A DNA stretch of 53,066 bases from the NCBI GenBank assembly GCA_014382345.1, contig JACNJX010000066.1, positions 1 to 53,066 of the forward strand, read 5' to 3'. Shown here piece by piece: positions 1 through 10,195 of the stretch; within the stretch, counting starts at the first letter, position 1; each line of letters starts with the position of its first letter. Origin of the DNA: Alphaproteobacteria bacterium. Its GTDB lineage: Bacteria; Pseudomonadota; Alphaproteobacteria; Rhodospirillales; Casp-alpha2. Both the position numbers and the translations under genes were made by a program. The notes beneath the pieces were generated by a model, which ran no database searches, was not told the origin of the DNA, and saw only the letters and a program-made list of their open reading frames with translations.

Positions 1-83
1 TCGGGGGCGGCAGCTTCGGTCATATGCGCTGTTTGTTGAAGTGGTGGGCCGTATGGGTATGGTGGCCGTACAAGGATATGCCG

Positions 84-710
84 ATGACCCTATCAGACCT
101 TGAAGGCCGCCTCAATTTCAGAACCGCCGCCCGACCGGGGGGCCGGACGCCCCTGCCCGGACGCGTTCTAATGACGGACGAGACGCGCTTGGCGGACCCG
201 CTTCCCGCGTTCCGCTCCTTGCCCGCCGGCAGCGCCGTTATCGTGCGCCATTACGGCGACCCGGCCCGCGCCGACCTGGCCGCCCGTCTGGTCAAGGAAT
301 CCCGCGGCCGCGGACTGCGCGTCCTGATTGCCGGCGACGCCAGGCTGGCCCTCAAGATAGGGGCCCACGGGCTGCATCTTCCGGAAGACATGGTCCGCCA
401 TGGTGACGGGGCCTGGAGGAACTGGCGGCGCCTCAACTGGCTGGTCACTGCCGCCGCCCATTCTCCGCAGGCCCTTTTTCGGGCCTGGCGGGCGGGCGCG
501 GACGCCGCCCTGTTGTCCCCCGTTTTTTCCACCCCCAGCCACCCAGGCACCGTTCCATTGGGACCCGTCCGGTTTTCCCGTTGGTGCCGCATGAGTCCTT
601 TGCCGGTCTACGCCTTGGGCGGGATCACGCCCGAAACCGCGCAACGGCTAAAAAATAGCGTCGCGGTTGGGATAGCGGGAATCGGCGGTTTTGTTGACGG
701 GTTTCCTTGA
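84..710 (+). CDS. thiE: Thiamine phosphate synthase / TenI family protein
   Basis: A 208-residue protein of the ThiE/TenI TIM-barrel family, which joins the pyrimidine and thiazole moieties to make thiamine phosphate in the cytoplasm. Visible family signatures are GLHLPED near residues 96-102, SPVFSTPSHPG near 145-155 and the phosphate-binding strand YALGGI near 176-181. The start at 84 is chosen because AAGGA at 72-76 lies seven bases upstream; the frame is open to 24 but those extra residues are Trp-rich and unlike the family. It stands alone, upstream of a DUF3576 lipoprotein gene. Some alphaproteobacterial members are diverged from true ThiE, so a TenI-like or regulatory role cannot be excluded. 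Family assignment is firm, exact activity is not. Confidence 0.75.
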   Translation: MTLSDLEGRLNFRTAARPGGRTPLPGRVLMTDETRLADPLPAFRSLPAGSAVIVRHYGDPARADLAARLVKESRGRGLRVLIAGDARLALKIGAHGLHLPEDMVRHGDGAWRNWRRLNWLVTAAAHSPQALFRAWRAGADAALLSPVFSTPSHPGTVPLGPVRFSRWCRMSPLPVYALGGITPETAQRLKNSVAVGIAGIGGFVDGFP

Positions 711-850
711 CGGGGGCTGACGCCCGGCGCAAAAGTACTATAATAAGCCCCCGGCAGAACCCGATGTGCCGCCCGGTGTTATCATGAGACGGTCACGGAG
801 GGTTCAGCGGTGCGCATCGGCAGAGTTTTAAGACAAAGAATTTTTGGATA

Positions 851-1429
851 ATGGCACGGCATATGAAACGAACCAAAAAACATAATAAACGGTTTTCCGG
901 CTTTCGTCTTGGTTTGGCGGCGGCCTTGAGTGGCTTTTTGGTTTCGGCCTGCGGCCTTTATGAAGAACATGTCCAGGCCCCGGACGAAAACCGAAAATCA
1001 GACCGCCTTGAGGATATTGACTACTCCAAAAGGAGCACCATTTTCGGCAAGGGCGGCATGAATCTTTTCGGTTCGGATACGGATAAACCAACCGGCGGAA
1101 CGGCGCTTGGCGTCAACAGTTACCTGTGGCGGGCATCCCTGGATACCATTTCGTTTATGCCCATTAGTACCGCCGACATTTTTGGCGGCATTATTATTAC
1201 CGACTGGCATACGCCAAACGAAGCCCCCAATGAGCGTTTCAAGCTGAACGTCTATGTCCTCGACAAAACGTTGCGCGCCGACGGCATCCGCGTCGCGGTT
1301 TTTCGCCAAGTCCAGAACCGGCAGGGACTGTGGAAAGACGCCGCCGTTCCGGGAGAAACCGGGACAAAAATCGAAGACGCGATCCTGATCCGGGCCAGGC
1401 AATTGCGCAATCAATCCCTCTCCAAGTAG
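851..1429 (+). CDS. DUF3576 domain lipoprotein
   Basis: A 192-residue predicted outer-membrane or periplasmic lipoprotein. The N-terminus is basic (KRTKKHNKR), followed by a hydrophobic stretch and a lipobox ending FLVSAC, with Cys34 as the lipidated residue. The mature part contains the conserved LGVNSYLWRASLDTISFMP stretch and the ADIFGG turn typical of DUF3576, a family found almost only in alphaproteobacteria and commonly placed directly before leuS, as here. Function is unknown. ATG at 851 is used; ATG at 863 is an equally plausible start that would still keep the signal peptide. The 100 bases between this gene and leuS contain nothing recognisable. Confidence 0.85.
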   Translation: MARHMKRTKKHNKRFSGFRLGLAAALSGFLVSACGLYEEHVQAPDENRKSDRLEDIDYSKRSTIFGKGGMNLFGSDTDKPTGGTALGVNSYLWRASLDTISFMPISTADIFGGIIITDWHTPNEAPNERFKLNVYVLDKTLRADGIRVAVFRQVQNRQGLWKDAAVPGETGTKIEDAILIRARQLRNQSLSK

Positions 1430-1529
1430 GTCAGGCTTCCGCATGGCGCCTCCACGCACAGCCTGAAATTGGGCGCGCCCGGCAGCCTTAACCGTTCCCC
1501 GCCCAACAATCCCGACGAGCCTTAAATAC

Positions 1530-4073
1530 ATGCTCCGCTACAACTTCAAAGAAACCGAATCCAAATGGCAGTCCGCGTGGGAGCAGCGGCGAACCTTTGC
1601 CGTCACCGAAGATACCGAAAAACCGAAATACTACGTGTTGGAAATGTTTCCCTATCCTTCCGGCCGCATCCATATGGGGCACGTGCGCAATTATACCCTT
1701 GGCGATGTCGTCGCCCGCTACAAACGGGCGCGCGGGTTTAATGTTCTTCATCCCATGGGCTGGGACGCCTTCGGGCTACCGGCGGAAAACGCCGCCATCG
1801 CCAACAACGTGCACCCGGCCAAATGGACTCACGAGAACATCGCCACCATGCGGACACAGCTTAAGTCCATGGGCCTGTCCTACGACTGGGACCGGGAACT
1901 GGCGACGTGTGATGCCGATTACTACCGCCACGAACAAAAAATGTTCCTGGATTTTCTCGATGCCGGGCTGGTCTACCGTAAGGAATCCTGGGTCAATTGG
2001 GACCCGGTGGAGAATACCGTGCTGGCTAACGAACAGGTCATCGACGGCAAGGGCTGGCGATCCGGCGCCGATGTGGAAAAACGGCTTTTGGCTCAATGGT
2101 TCCTGAAGATCACGGATTTTGCCGAAGATCTTCTGGAAGGGCTTGAACCGCTTGAGCGCTGGCCTGACCGGGTCCGGCTGATGCAGGAAAAATGGATCGG
2201 CCGGTCCGAAGGCGCCTACATGTATTTTCCCATTGTGGAAATGGATCAAAGCCTGGAAGTCTATACCACGCGGCCCGATACCATTTTCGGCGCTTCCTTT
2301 TGTGCGCTGGCCGCCAATCATCCGCTGTCCCTTCAATTGTCCGAAACCAACCCCGGGCTTCAGGCCTTCATCGCCGAATGCGGCCGCGCCGGAACCAGTG
2401 AGGCGGAAATTGAAACGGTTGAGAAAAAAGGCTTCGACACAGGCGTTCGCGTCCGTCATCCCTTTGACGAAGGGCGGACGCTGCCCGTTTACGTCGCTAA
2501 TTTCGTTCTTATGGATTATGGCACCGGGGCCATTTTTGGCTGCCCCGCCCATGACCAGCGCGACTTGGACTTCGCCCGGAAGTATGACCTGGACGTCATC
2601 CCCGTGGTCGCCCCGAAAGACGCCGAGGCAGACACCTTTTCCGTTGCCAACGAGGCCTTTGTTGACGACGGCGTTCTGATCAACTCCGAATTTCTTAATG
2701 GGCAGGGTGTCGTAGAGGCCAAAAAAACCATCATCGGAAAGCTCGAGGAGGCCGGCGCCGGCAAGGCTGCCGTGAATTACCGGCTTCGCGATTGGGGCGT
2801 TTCCCGCCAACGCTATTGGGGATGTCCGATCCCGATTATTCACTGCTCCGATTGCGGGACGGTGCCGGTTCCCGAAGCCGACCTTCCCGTTGTGCTTCCG
2901 GACGACGTCACTCTGGATGAGCCCGGAAACCCGTTGGAGCGTCACCCAACCTGGAAAAACGTGGACTGTCCGGGCTGCGGCAAGGCGGCGCAACGCGAAA
3001 CGGATACCTTTGATACGTTTTTCGAATCGTCCTGGTACTTCGCCCGTTTTTGCTCGCCCAAGGCCGAGACGGCTTTTGACCGCAAAGCGGCCGATTACTG
3101 GCTTCCCGTGGACCAGTATATCGGCGGCATCGAGCACGCCGTGCTGCATCTTTTGTATTCCCGGTTTTTTACCCGCGCCATGGAAAAATGCGGCTACCTT
3201 GGCCTCAAAGAACCCTTTGAGGGGCTGTTGACCCAAGGCATGGTCTGCCATCAGACCTACCAGGACGGCGACGGGGGATGGCTGTTCCCGGAAGAAGCGG
3301 AAAAAATTCAAACCTCCGGCGGGTCCGTTACCGTCGGCCGGTCCGAGAAAATGAGCAAATCCCGGAAAAATGTCGTTGATCCGGAATCCATTATCTCCAC
3401 CTACGGCGCGGATACGGCCAGGCTTTTCATGCTGTCCGACAGCCCCCCGGATCGCGACCTCGATTGGACCGACGCCGGGATCGAAGGCGCCTGGCGGTAT
3501 GCCAATCGGTTATGGCGAGCCGTTCATGAACCGCAAGCCCCCGTTGCGGCCAAAGGCGCCGTTGCACCGGATATCATCGACGGCCCGTCGGAATCCGTTT
3601 TGAAAGCGCTCCACAAAACCGTTGATGGCGTTTCCCAGGATCTTGATAAATTTCATTTTAACAAAGCCGTCGCCCGGATCCGTGAATTTACCAATGAACT
3701 CGAAACCCTTAACGCACGCGGGCCTGATGCCGATTGGGTCCGGCGGCGGGGGCTTGAAGTTCTTGTTTGCCTGATTGGGCCGATGATGCCCCACTTGGCA
3801 GAAGAATTATGGCATAGTCTTGGACATGAAACACTTTTGGCCAATGCGCCATGGCCCGAAGCGGACGCTGCGTTTCTTGTCGAAGAAAACGTTACCATGG
3901 GTGTTCAGGTTAATGGCAAAATGCGGGGGACTGTCGATTTGCCCAAGGATTGTGATAACGAAACGGCAGAGGCGGCGGCCTTGGCCCTCGATAATGTTCA
4001 GGCCGCCATCGGGTCTGGCTCCATTCGCAAGGTCATTGTTGTTCCCAATCGGATTATCAATGTCGTTTTATAA
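1530..4073 (+). CDS. leuS: Leucyl-tRNA synthetase
   Basis: An 847-residue class Ia aminoacyl-tRNA synthetase that charges tRNA-Leu with leucine and edits mischarged products. The HIGH-type signature [11 protein letters not shown] is at residues 41-51 and the KMSKS loop at 607-611 ([13 protein letters not shown]). The CP1 editing insertion is present, with the TTRPDTIFG stretch, and the C-terminus [11 protein letters not shown] is typical of bacterial LeuRS. Length is close to the usual 860. The stop codon overlaps the start of lptE by 14 bases, the normal leuS-lptE-holA arrangement in proteobacteria, which suggests one transcript. Confidence 0.98.
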   Translation: MLRYNFKETESKWQSAWEQRRTFAVTEDTEKPKYYVLEMFPYPSGRIHMGHVRNYTLGDVVARYKRARGFNVLHPMGWDAFGLPAENAAIANNVHPAKWTHENIATMRTQLKSMGLSYDWDRELATCDADYYRHEQKMFLDFLDAGLVYRKESWVNWDPVENTVLANEQVIDGKGWRSGADVEKRLLAQWFLKITDFAEDLLEGLEPLERWPDRVRLMQEKWIGRSEGAYMYFPIVEMDQSLEVYTTRPDTIFGASFCALAANHPLSLQLSETNPGLQAFIAECGRAGTSEAEIETVEKKGFDTGVRVRHPFDEGRTLPVYVANFVLMDYGTGAIFGCPAHDQRDLDFARKYDLDVIPVVAPKDAEADTFSVANEAFVDDGVLINSEFLNGQGVVEAKKTIIGKLEEAGAGKAAVNYRLRDWGVSRQRYWGCPIPIIHCSDCGTVPVPEADLPVVLPDDVTLDEPGNPLERHPTWKNVDCPGCGKAAQRETDTFDTFFESSWYFARFCSPKAETAFDRKAADYWLPVDQYIGGIEHAVLHLLYSRFFTRAMEKCGYLGLKEPFEGLLTQGMVCHQTYQDGDGGWLFPEEAEKIQTSGGSVTVGRSEKMSKSRKNVVDPESIISTYGADTARLFMLSDSPPDRDLDWTDAGIEGAWRYANRLWRAVHEPQAPVAAKGAVAPDIIDGPSESVLKALHKTVDGVSQDLDKFHFNKAVARIREFTNELETLNARGPDADWVRRRGLEVLVCLIGPMMPHLAEELWHSLGHETLLANAPWPEADAAFLVEENVTMGVQVNGKMRGTVDLPKDCDNETAEAAALALDNVQAAIGSGSIRKVIVVPNRIINVVL

Positions 4074-4569
4074 AACCATTCCCCTTATCGGATGTCTGTT
4101 GTTTATACAGGCTTGTGGGTTTCAGCCTCTTTACGGCGTCTCCAGCAGTACGGCCATGTCTGAATTTGACCATATCAAGGTCGAGTCCATCCCTGACCGG
4201 GTCGGGCAACTTTTACATAATAGGCTTTTGACGGCCCTTAACCCCAAGGGCCGTCCCAAAAACCCCTTGTATGTGTTGACTGTCAAAGTTCATGAAAGCT
4301 CTACCTCGCTGGCGGTCCGAAAGAGCGCCTTCGCCACCCGCGCCAACCTGAATGTTAAAGCCGGTTTTGGATTAACCACCATAAAGACTGGTGAATCTCT
4401 CTACTCCGGCGCCTCCGTCATTACTGTCAGCTACAACATCCTTGATTCCGAATTCGCCACCTTGGCGGCCGAAAAGGATGCCCGTTCCCGGGCTGTTCGC
4501 GAGGTTAGTCACGGGATTCGGAACCAGCTCGGAGTTTATTTTTCCCGCGCCCAAGCCGGGGGGAGTTAA
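4060..4569 (+). CDS. lptE: LPS-assembly lipoprotein LptE
   Basis: A 169-residue lipoprotein that plugs the LptD barrel and helps insert lipopolysaccharide into the outer membrane. The signal peptide ends in FIQAC, so Cys19 is the lipidated residue, followed by GFQPLYG, the hallmark N-terminus of LptE. The start ATG at 4060 lies inside leuS and overlaps it by 14 bases; the frame is open further upstream but only this start gives a lipoprotein signal. The next gene, holA, starts seven bases after the stop, so translation is probably coupled along leuS-lptE-holA. Confidence 0.93.
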   Translation: MSFYKTIPLIGCLLFIQACGFQPLYGVSSSTAMSEFDHIKVESIPDRVGQLLHNRLLTALNPKGRPKNPLYVLTVKVHESSTSLAVRKSAFATRANLNVKAGFGLTTIKTGESLYSGASVITVSYNILDSEFATLAAEKDARSRAVREVSHGIRNQLGVYFSRAQAGGS

Positions 4570-4576
4570 CCAATAC

Positions 4577-5614
4577 GTGAAAATTTCCGGCGCCCGCCTT
4601 AAATCCTTTCTCCGGCAGCCTGATCCCGAAATTGCCGCTGTCCTTTTATTCGGTCCGGAACAGGGGCTGGTTCGAGAACGCGCCGAAATTATCGCTAAAA
4701 CCGTTGTCGAGGATCTCGGCGATCCTTTTCGCGTTGTGGAATTTTCCAGCGCCGCCCTAAAGGCCGACCCTCCTTTGCTTGGCGATGAAGCCGCCCAGGT
4801 TTCCATGACCGGTGGGCGGCGGGTTATCCGTATTATTGATGCCGCTGACGGGGTTTCCCAGATTTTTAACGCCTTTCTGGACGGCCCCGCAAAGATGTCG
4901 CTGGTTGTTGCCGAAGCTGGGAACCTGACCCCTCGGTCTTCTCTCAGAAAATTATTCGAAAGCGCAAAAAATGCCGCCGCCATCGGTTGCTATGAAGATG
5001 GCGAACGGGATATCCAGGAAGTCGTTCGGGAAACCCTGGGCGCGCACAATTTAACTCCCTCCGCCGACGCCATGGCTTTTCTTGTCGGCAATTTAGGCGG
5101 CAACCGGCTCGTCACCCGCAATGAATTGGAAAAGCTCGCTCTATATGTCTCCGGCGCCGACGACAACAAATCCCTTGTCAGCCTGGAGGACGCCATCGCC
5201 TGTGTCGGCGACAGCGCCGCTATGTCTCTTGACCTTGTCGTATATGCCGTAGCCGGTGGCGATCCCGTCGGCCTCGACCGGGCACTCGAGAAAGCCTATG
5301 ACGAAGGCACAAGCCCTATTGGTATCCTGAGGGCCGTGCAAAGACACTTGCATAACCTTCATTTTGCTATCGGAAAAATTGAGCAAGGCCAACCCCCGGA
5401 CAAGGCCCTGGCCTCCATCCGGCCGCCGATCATTTACAAGCACAAATTGAAATTCCAGGCGCAAATGCGCAACTGGCGCCAGGACCGTCTTGCAAAAGCC
5501 CTGTCGCTTCTTACCGAAGCGGAAATGGATTGTAAGTCAACAGGTTTTCCTGCCGCCGCCGGATGCCACCGTGCCTTGTTGCGGGTGGCCCAGTCCGCCC
5601 GGCCGTCCCGTTAA
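4577..5614 (+). CDS. holA: DNA polymerase III subunit delta
   Basis: A 345-residue clamp-loader delta subunit that opens the beta clamp. The N-terminus KISGARLKSFL followed by VLLFGPEQGLVRERAE is typical of alphaproteobacterial HolA, and the C-terminal region (GILRAVQRHLHNLHFA) matches the DNA_pol3_delta collar helix. GTG at 4577 is chosen as the start: it follows the lptE stop by seven bases and a G-rich ribosome-binding sequence lies in the end of lptE. Extending upstream to 4391 would run through lptE in another frame without family similarity. The gene converges on parB with 17 bases between stops. Confidence 0.93.
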   Translation: MKISGARLKSFLRQPDPEIAAVLLFGPEQGLVRERAEIIAKTVVEDLGDPFRVVEFSSAALKADPPLLGDEAAQVSMTGGRRVIRIIDAADGVSQIFNAFLDGPAKMSLVVAEAGNLTPRSSLRKLFESAKNAAAIGCYEDGERDIQEVVRETLGAHNLTPSADAMAFLVGNLGGNRLVTRNELEKLALYVSGADDNKSLVSLEDAIACVGDSAAMSLDLVVYAVAGGDPVGLDRALEKAYDEGTSPIGILRAVQRHLHNLHFAIGKIEQGQPPDKALASIRPPIIYKHKLKFQAQMRNWRQDRLAKALSLLTEAEMDCKSTGFPAAAGCHRALLRVAQSARPSR

Positions 5615-5626
5615 AAGGGGGACAGC

Positions 5627-5647
5627 GGCCTTCAGGAAGCCTTTTTT
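5627..5647 (+). terminator. Possible terminator of the leuS-lptE-holA transcript
   Basis: GGC-C-TTC-AG-GAA-GCC followed by six T residues forms a short hairpin with one bulged C just after holA. It lies within the last codons of the convergent parB gene, so the same bases also encode the Lys/Gly/Phe/Leu-type reverse-strand sequence; selection for coding could explain them. The stem is short, so support is moderate. Confidence 0.4.
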
Positions 5648-6630
5648 CTGGCGCCTGATGACGGCTTCATGCCGATGGACAGTTTCGGTGATTTTTTTAC
5701 GGGCTTTTTAACCGGGGTTATTTCCGGTTCTTTCTGCGAATCCATACCGGTTGGCGCGCCGTCGGCGTGACCCAGACGCATGAGGATATCGTCAAGCTGT
5801 TCCAGGGAATCGTAGTGGACCGTGAGCGCGCCGCCTTCCCCCTTGAAATTGATCGAAACCTTTAGCCCTAAAAGGTTCGCCAAATCCCGTTCCAGCGCCA
5901 GGGTATCGACGTCTTTCCTGGCCTTGACGGGCGGCGCTGATTTCTTGCGATGGATTTTTTTCACCAAGCGTTCCGTCTGGCGGACATTTAATCCCTGCTT
6001 CAAAACCTGGCGTGCCGCTTCCTCGGGGTCCGGCGCATTCAGCAGGGCGCGGGCGTGACCCGCTGACAGTTCGTCCCGATCCAGCATTTTCTTGACCCCG
6101 TCCGGCAGGCCCAACAGCCGCATCATGTTTGCGACGTGGCTGCGGCTTTTACCGACGGTTTTCGCCAGCACCTCCTGGGTGTGGGAAAATTCCTCGATCA
6201 GGCGCTGGTAGCCGTCGGCTTCTTCCAGCACGGACAGGTCCTGGCGCTGCAGGTTTTCCACCAACCCGATTTCGAGCGCTTCCTGGTCCGTCAGATCTTT
6301 GATCAGAACCGGAACCTCGTGCACCTTCGCCAACTGGGCCGCCCGCCAGCGGCGTTCGCCGGCGATGATCTCAAAGGCGTTTTCCTGTTCCGGGTGAGGA
6401 CGGACCAGGAGCGGTTGAATGATGCCGTTTTCCCGCACCGATTGGGCCAGCTCTTCGATCTTTTCCTCGTCCATGAAGTGACGGGGCTGGTAGCGTCCGG
6501 GGATCAGGCTTTCCACCGGCACCTGCCGGGAGCCCCGGATCGTGTTCTGGACGGCCTGCGCCTTCGGCTCCTCGCCCAGCAGGGACGACAGGCCACGGCC
6601 CAGGCTCTGGCGCTTTTTCTCCGCCATCAT
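5632..6630 (-). CDS. parB: Chromosome-partitioning protein ParB
   Basis: A 332-residue CTP-dependent DNA clamp that loads at parS and spreads, organising the origin region for segregation. The ParB/Srx box contains GERRWRAA at residues 91-98, followed by the HTH ([19 protein letters not shown], about 156-174) and a C-terminal dimerisation region ending in a basic tail. Two ATG codons begin the gene (MM), either may be used. The start overlaps the parA stop by four bases (ATGA), so the two are translationally coupled. Two perfect parS sites lie 1.5 and 3.5 kb away at 8119 and 10158. Confidence 0.98.
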   Translation of the reverse strand: MMAEKKRQSLGRGLSSLLGEEPKAQAVQNTIRGSRQVPVESLIPGRYQPRHFMDEEKIEELAQSVRENGIIQPLLVRPHPEQENAFEIIAGERRWRAAQLAKVHEVPVLIKDLTDQEALEIGLVENLQRQDLSVLEEADGYQRLIEEFSHTQEVLAKTVGKSRSHVANMMRLLGLPDGVKKMLDRDELSAGHARALLNAPDPEEAARQVLKQGLNVRQTERLVKKIHRKKSAPPVKARKDVDTLALERDLANLLGLKVSINFKGEGGALTVHYDSLEQLDDILMRLGHADGAPTGMDSQKEPEITPVKKPVKKSPKLSIGMKPSSGARKKAS

Positions 6631-7439
6631 GCCGACAGCCGCCGTTCGCGGCTGATAACTTCGCTGGCCAGGCTGAGATAGGCCTGGGAGCCCGGGCAGT
6701 GAAGGTCGTAGATCATCACCGGGCGGCCATGGGACGGCGCCTCGGAGACCCGGACGTTCCTGGGGATCACGGTCTTGTAGACCTTGTCACCAAAATGTTC
6801 GCGCACATCGTCGGCCACCAAGCCCGACAAATTGTTACGCCGGTCGTGCATGGTCAGGACAATGCCCTGGATATCGAGGCCGGGATTGAAGGCAACCCTG
6901 ACCCGCTCGATGGTGTTGACCAGCTGGCTGATGCCCTCGAGCGCGAAAAACTCGCACTGCAGGGGAACCAGGACCGCCTGGGACGCCACCAGGGCGTTGA
7001 TGGTCAGCAGGCCCAGCGCCGGCGGGCAGTCGATCAGGACGTAGTCGTAATCGCCGGCTTCGTCGCGGAGCGTTTCACGCAGCCGGTATTCCCGGCGTTC
7101 CAGGTCGACCAGTTCGATTTCCGCCCCGGACAGGTCGATGCCCGAGGGCATGATATGAAGGCCGGGGATTTCGGTTTCCAGAATGGCCTCCTTGAACCGC
7201 GCCTCTCCGATCAGCACGTGATAGGAGTTGCAGTCTCTTTTGTCCCTGGGGATGCCGAGGCCGGTACTGGCATTGCCCTGAGGGTCAAGGTCGACGATCA
7301 GCACCTTTTGACGGATCGCTGCCAGCGCCGTCGCCAGATTGATGGTCGTCGTCGTCTTTCCGACACCACCCTTTTGGTTGGCGATGGAAATAATGCGAGC
7401 CGGGCGGATGCCTTTGGATTGATCTTTAGGAATCAACAC
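6627..7439 (-). CDS. parA: Chromosome-partitioning ATPase ParA
   Basis: A 270-residue Walker-type ATPase that forms the DNA-bound gradient along which ParB-origin complexes move. The deviant Walker A motif KGGVGKTT is at residues 23-30 with the signature first Lys; DLDPQGNAST and the DCPPALG switch follow as expected. The start is GTG at 7439 (reading MLIPKDQ). It overlaps the end of rsmG by 14 bases and the start of parB by four, giving a tightly packed rsmG-parA-parB unit, the standard order. Confidence 0.98.
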   Translation of the reverse strand: MLIPKDQSKGIRPARIISIANQKGGVGKTTTTINLATALAAIRQKVLIVDLDPQGNASTGLGIPRDKRDCNSYHVLIGEARFKEAILETEIPGLHIMPSGIDLSGAEIELVDLERREYRLRETLRDEAGDYDYVLIDCPPALGLLTINALVASQAVLVPLQCEFFALEGISQLVNTIERVRVAFNPGLDIQGIVLTMHDRRNNLSGLVADDVREHFGDKVYKTVIPRNVRVSEAPSHGRPVMIYDLHCPGSQAYLSLASEVISRERRLSA

Positions 7440-8076
7440 GAGGTCTGATTTCCTCCAATTTCAGAATCATTCCGGACGGATCGGACAAACTCTGGATTAC
7501 TGATTCATTTATAATCCATTTTTTTTGTGCTTCCGTCAATTCCTCTCGCCATTTTTTACCTTTTAAGAAGAAACATTGCCCACCTTTTTTTAGCAGCGGA
7601 TTCGCGTATTGCAAAAGTTGCTCAAGGGGTGCAACCGCCCTGGAAACCACAACATCGACCGAAATATCCAGTAATTTTTCTACCCGAATATTGTGAATGG
7701 TCGCGCCGGCCTGGGTGGCTCTATTGACTTCCCGCAAAAAAGCACATTTTCGTTCGTTGCTTTCTATTAAGTGGACGTCAGCCCCATTCGGCGCCCCGAT
7801 AATAGCCAGCACCATACCGGGAAGCCCGGCGCCGGATCCGATGTCTGCAATGTCCTTCTTTTCCGGCATGAGGAGGGAGGACAACTGTGCCGAGTCCAGA
7901 ATATGCCTGCGCCAGACATCGTTGAGGCTGTCGCGGCTGACCAGATTGATCTTCTCCTGCCACTTGTTTAATAGGGCCACGTAGGCCTTGAGGCGCTCCA
8001 AGATCTCGTCCGGTGCGCCGAAGATTTCCTGGAATCCCTCGGGAGTCAGCGGAGGAACTGGGCTGGAGGCGGTCAT
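7426..8076 (-). CDS. rsmG: 16S rRNA (guanine-527-N7)-methyltransferase RsmG
   Basis: A 216-residue Rossmann-fold SAM-dependent methyltransferase (GidB) that methylates G527 of 16S rRNA. The SAM loop DIGSGAGLPG is at residues 78-87 and the preceding NLVSRDSLNDVWRRHILDS block is diagnostic. It lies between mnmG and parA; the mnmG-rsmG gap contains a perfect parS site. Length is normal. Codon composition in the 3' half is more AT-rich than in its neighbours, without any sign of disruption. Confidence 0.97.
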   Translation of the reverse strand: MTASSPVPPLTPEGFQEIFGAPDEILERLKAYVALLNKWQEKINLVSRDSLNDVWRRHILDSAQLSSLLMPEKKDIADIGSGAGLPGMVLAIIGAPNGADVHLIESNERKCAFLREVNRATQAGATIHNIRVEKLLDISVDVVVSRAVAPLEQLLQYANPLLKKGGQCFFLKGKKWREELTEAQKKWIINESVIQSLSDPSGMILKLEEIRPRVDS

Positions 8077-8118
8077 GGGGCGGGCTCAGGGGGCCTTTTG
8101 CGGCCTAGGAATCCGCTC

Positions 8119-8134
8119 TGTTTCACGTGAAACA
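8119..8134. promoter_or_regulatory. parS site 1
   Basis: A perfect 16-bp palindrome TGTTTCACGTGAAACA, identical to the bacterial parS consensus recognised by chromosomal ParB. It sits in the gap between the mnmG stop and the rsmG start, about 12 kb from the proposed oriC. Confidence 0.97.
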
Positions 8135-8152
8135 TTCCCAGCGGCCGCATTC

Positions 8153-10051
8153 TCAAGACGCTGCCGGACGGGGCCGGCGGACGTGTCCCAGCAGGACCGT
8201 CAGGGCCGCCGGCGTCACGCCCGAAATCCGGGCCGCCGCGCCGAGGGTCGCAGGCCGCGCCTCGGCCAGCTTGGCGCGCGCCTCGTTGGACAGGCCGCTC
8301 AATGCCGCAAAGTCCAGATCCTCAGGAATTTCAAGGGATTCATCGCGGCGGAAGGCCTCGATGTCGGCGTCCTGGCGGTCGATGTATCCGACATATCCAG
8401 CCTCGATCTCAAGCTGGCGGTGTAGCGTCTGCGCGATGCCGCCGATCTCCGGCCACAGGGCTGAAAGGGCAAGCATGTCGATTTCGGGATAGGCCAGCAG
8501 CATGCGGGCCGTTCGCTTGACGCCGTCCTGATTGATGTGGATGCCGTGCGCCTTGAGCCTGTTGGGCGTCGCCGTCAGACGTTCGAGCAAGGCGGTCGCA
8601 TCCGCCAGGGCCTCGGTCTTCTCACCGAACCGCCGTGCCCGCTCTGTCCCGACGCAGCCGATATCAATGCCTTTCGCCGTCAATCTCTGGTCGGCGTTGT
8701 CGGCCCGGAGCCTGAGCCGGTATTCGGCGCGGGACGAGAACATGCGGTAGGGCTCTGCCGTGCCCAGCGTCACCAGGTCGTCGGTCATAACGCCGATGTA
8801 TGCGTCGGCCCGGTCGAGCAGAAAGGCGCTCTTATTGTTTCCGGCAACAAGAGCCGCATTGACCCCGGCCAGCAGGCCCTGCGCCGCGGCCTCCTCGTAA
8901 CCCGTGGTGCCGTTGATCTGGCCGGCCAGAAACAGGCCTTTCGTACGCTGCGTTTCCAGGCTGGGGCGCAATTCGCGGGGATCGACGAAGTCGTATTCGA
9001 TGGCGTATCCGGGCTGCAGCATGGCGGCTTTTTCAAGCCCCGGAATGGTTTTCAACAGTTCAAGCTGGATTTCCTTGGGCAGAGACGTGGAAATACCATT
9101 GGGATAGACGGTGTCGTCGTCCAGGCCTTCCGGCTCGAGGAAGATCTGGTGACGCTGGCGGTCGGCGAAGCGTACAACCTTGTCCTCGATAGACGGGCAA
9201 TAGCGCGGACCGGTGCCGACGATATTGCCGGAATACATCGCCGACAGATGCAGGTTGTCGCGGATCAGGTCGTGCCCGGCGGCAGAGGTATAGGTCAAAT
9301 GGCAGTTGATCTGCGGGACATCGATGCGGTCGTTCAAAAATGAAAACGGTGTCGGCGGAGTATCGCCGGGCTGCGCATCCAGGCCGGCCCAGTCAATGGT
9401 TCGCCCGTCGAGGCGGGGCGGCGTGCCGGTCTTCAGGCGGGAAAGGGCAAAACCCAGCCGCTTGAACGTATAGGATAACCCCACGGCCGGTTTGTCGCCG
9501 ACGCGGCCGGCCGGAATTTGCACGTCGCCGATATGGATCATGCCGCGCAGGAACGTGCCCGTGGTCACGACAACGGCCCCGGCCATAACATCGCGCCCGG
9601 ACGCGGTGCGGACTCCGGTGACTTGAGGCGCCGGTTTTTCTTTTCCGGCGCCGGCTCCGTAATCGACGATCAGGTCTTCGGCGGCATCGGCCAGAATGTC
9701 CAGCCCCGGCTGTTCCGCCAGCAAGTCCTGAACCGCCTTGCGGTACAGCTTGCGGTCGGCCTGGGCGCGTGGGCCCTGGACCGCCGGGCCCTTGGACCGG
9801 TTGAGGATGCGGAACTGGATGCCGGCGCGGTCGATGGCGCGGCCCATGATGCCGTCCAGGGCATCGACCTCGCGCACCAATTGGCCTTTGGCCAGGCCGC
9901 CGATGGCCGGATTGCACGACATTTCGCCGATGGTCTCGAGCCGGTGCGTCAACAGCAGGGTTTCGGCGCCCATGCGGGCCGCCGCCGCAGCCGCTTCACA
10001 GCCGGCGTGGCCGCCTCCGATGACGATCACATCGTAGGTTTTTGAATACAT
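8153..10051 (-). CDS. mnmG: tRNA uridine-5-carboxymethylaminomethyl synthesis enzyme MnmG
   Basis: A 632-residue FAD-dependent enzyme (GidA) that, with MnmE, adds the carboxymethylaminomethyl group to wobble U34. The FAD-binding loop [14 protein letters not shown] is at residues 8-21; the [11 protein letters not shown] and [10 protein letters not shown] motifs are present, and the C-terminal MnmE/tRNA-binding helices are intact. ATG at 10051 is chosen because the FAD strand starts right after it; an in-frame ATG at 10114 would add 21 residues through the intergenic region. It is downstream of mnmE, and both flanks carry parS sites. Confidence 0.97.
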   Translation of the reverse strand: MYSKTYDVIVIGGGHAGCEAAAAAARMGAETLLLTHRLETIGEMSCNPAIGGLAKGQLVREVDALDGIMGRAIDRAGIQFRILNRSKGPAVQGPRAQADRKLYRKAVQDLLAEQPGLDILADAAEDLIVDYGAGAGKEKPAPQVTGVRTASGRDVMAGAVVVTTGTFLRGMIHIGDVQIPAGRVGDKPAVGLSYTFKRLGFALSRLKTGTPPRLDGRTIDWAGLDAQPGDTPPTPFSFLNDRIDVPQINCHLTYTSAAGHDLIRDNLHLSAMYSGNIVGTGPRYCPSIEDKVVRFADRQRHQIFLEPEGLDDDTVYPNGISTSLPKEIQLELLKTIPGLEKAAMLQPGYAIEYDFVDPRELRPSLETQRTKGLFLAGQINGTTGYEEAAAQGLLAGVNAALVAGNNKSAFLLDRADAYIGVMTDDLVTLGTAEPYRMFSSRAEYRLRLRADNADQRLTAKGIDIGCVGTERARRFGEKTEALADATALLERLTATPNRLKAHGIHINQDGVKRTARMLLAYPEIDMLALSALWPEIGGIAQTLHRQLEIEAGYVGYIDRQDADIEAFRRDESLEIPEDLDFAALSGLSNEARAKLAEARPATLGAAARISGVTPAALTVLLGHVRRPRPAAS

Positions 10052-10157
10052 ATTTTCCGGGCCTGTCATGGGGCGGAATGTAGGGACGCAGGTGAAGCCT
10101 GTCAATTGATCCACGCCGCTTCAAAAAGGCCCTCTGAGTCCAAGGCTGAGCGGGGAT

Positions 10158-10173
10158 TGTTTCACGTGAAACA
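10158..10173. promoter_or_regulatory. parS site 2
   Basis: A second perfect copy of the 16-bp palindrome TGTTTCACGTGAAACA, in the gap between mnmE and mnmG, about 2 kb from the first site and 10 kb from the proposed oriC. Confidence 0.97.
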
Positions 10174-10195
10174 TGACTTTGATTCTGTTTTGTTC

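Noticed and set aside
1-23. Reverse-strand ATG at 23 giving MTEAAAP, possibly the start of a divergent gene.
   Set aside because: Only seven codons are inside the window and no ribosome-binding site is visible.
694-744. TATAAT at 739-744 with TTGACG at 694-699 and 707-712, a possible promoter before the DUF3576 gene.
   Set aside because: Spacings of 39 and 26 bases are far from the 17 needed; only the -10 box matches.
1776-3311. A 511-codon reverse ORF opposite leuS.
   Set aside because: It is the antisense shadow of leuS, with no recognisable domain; GC-rich genes often leave such open frames.
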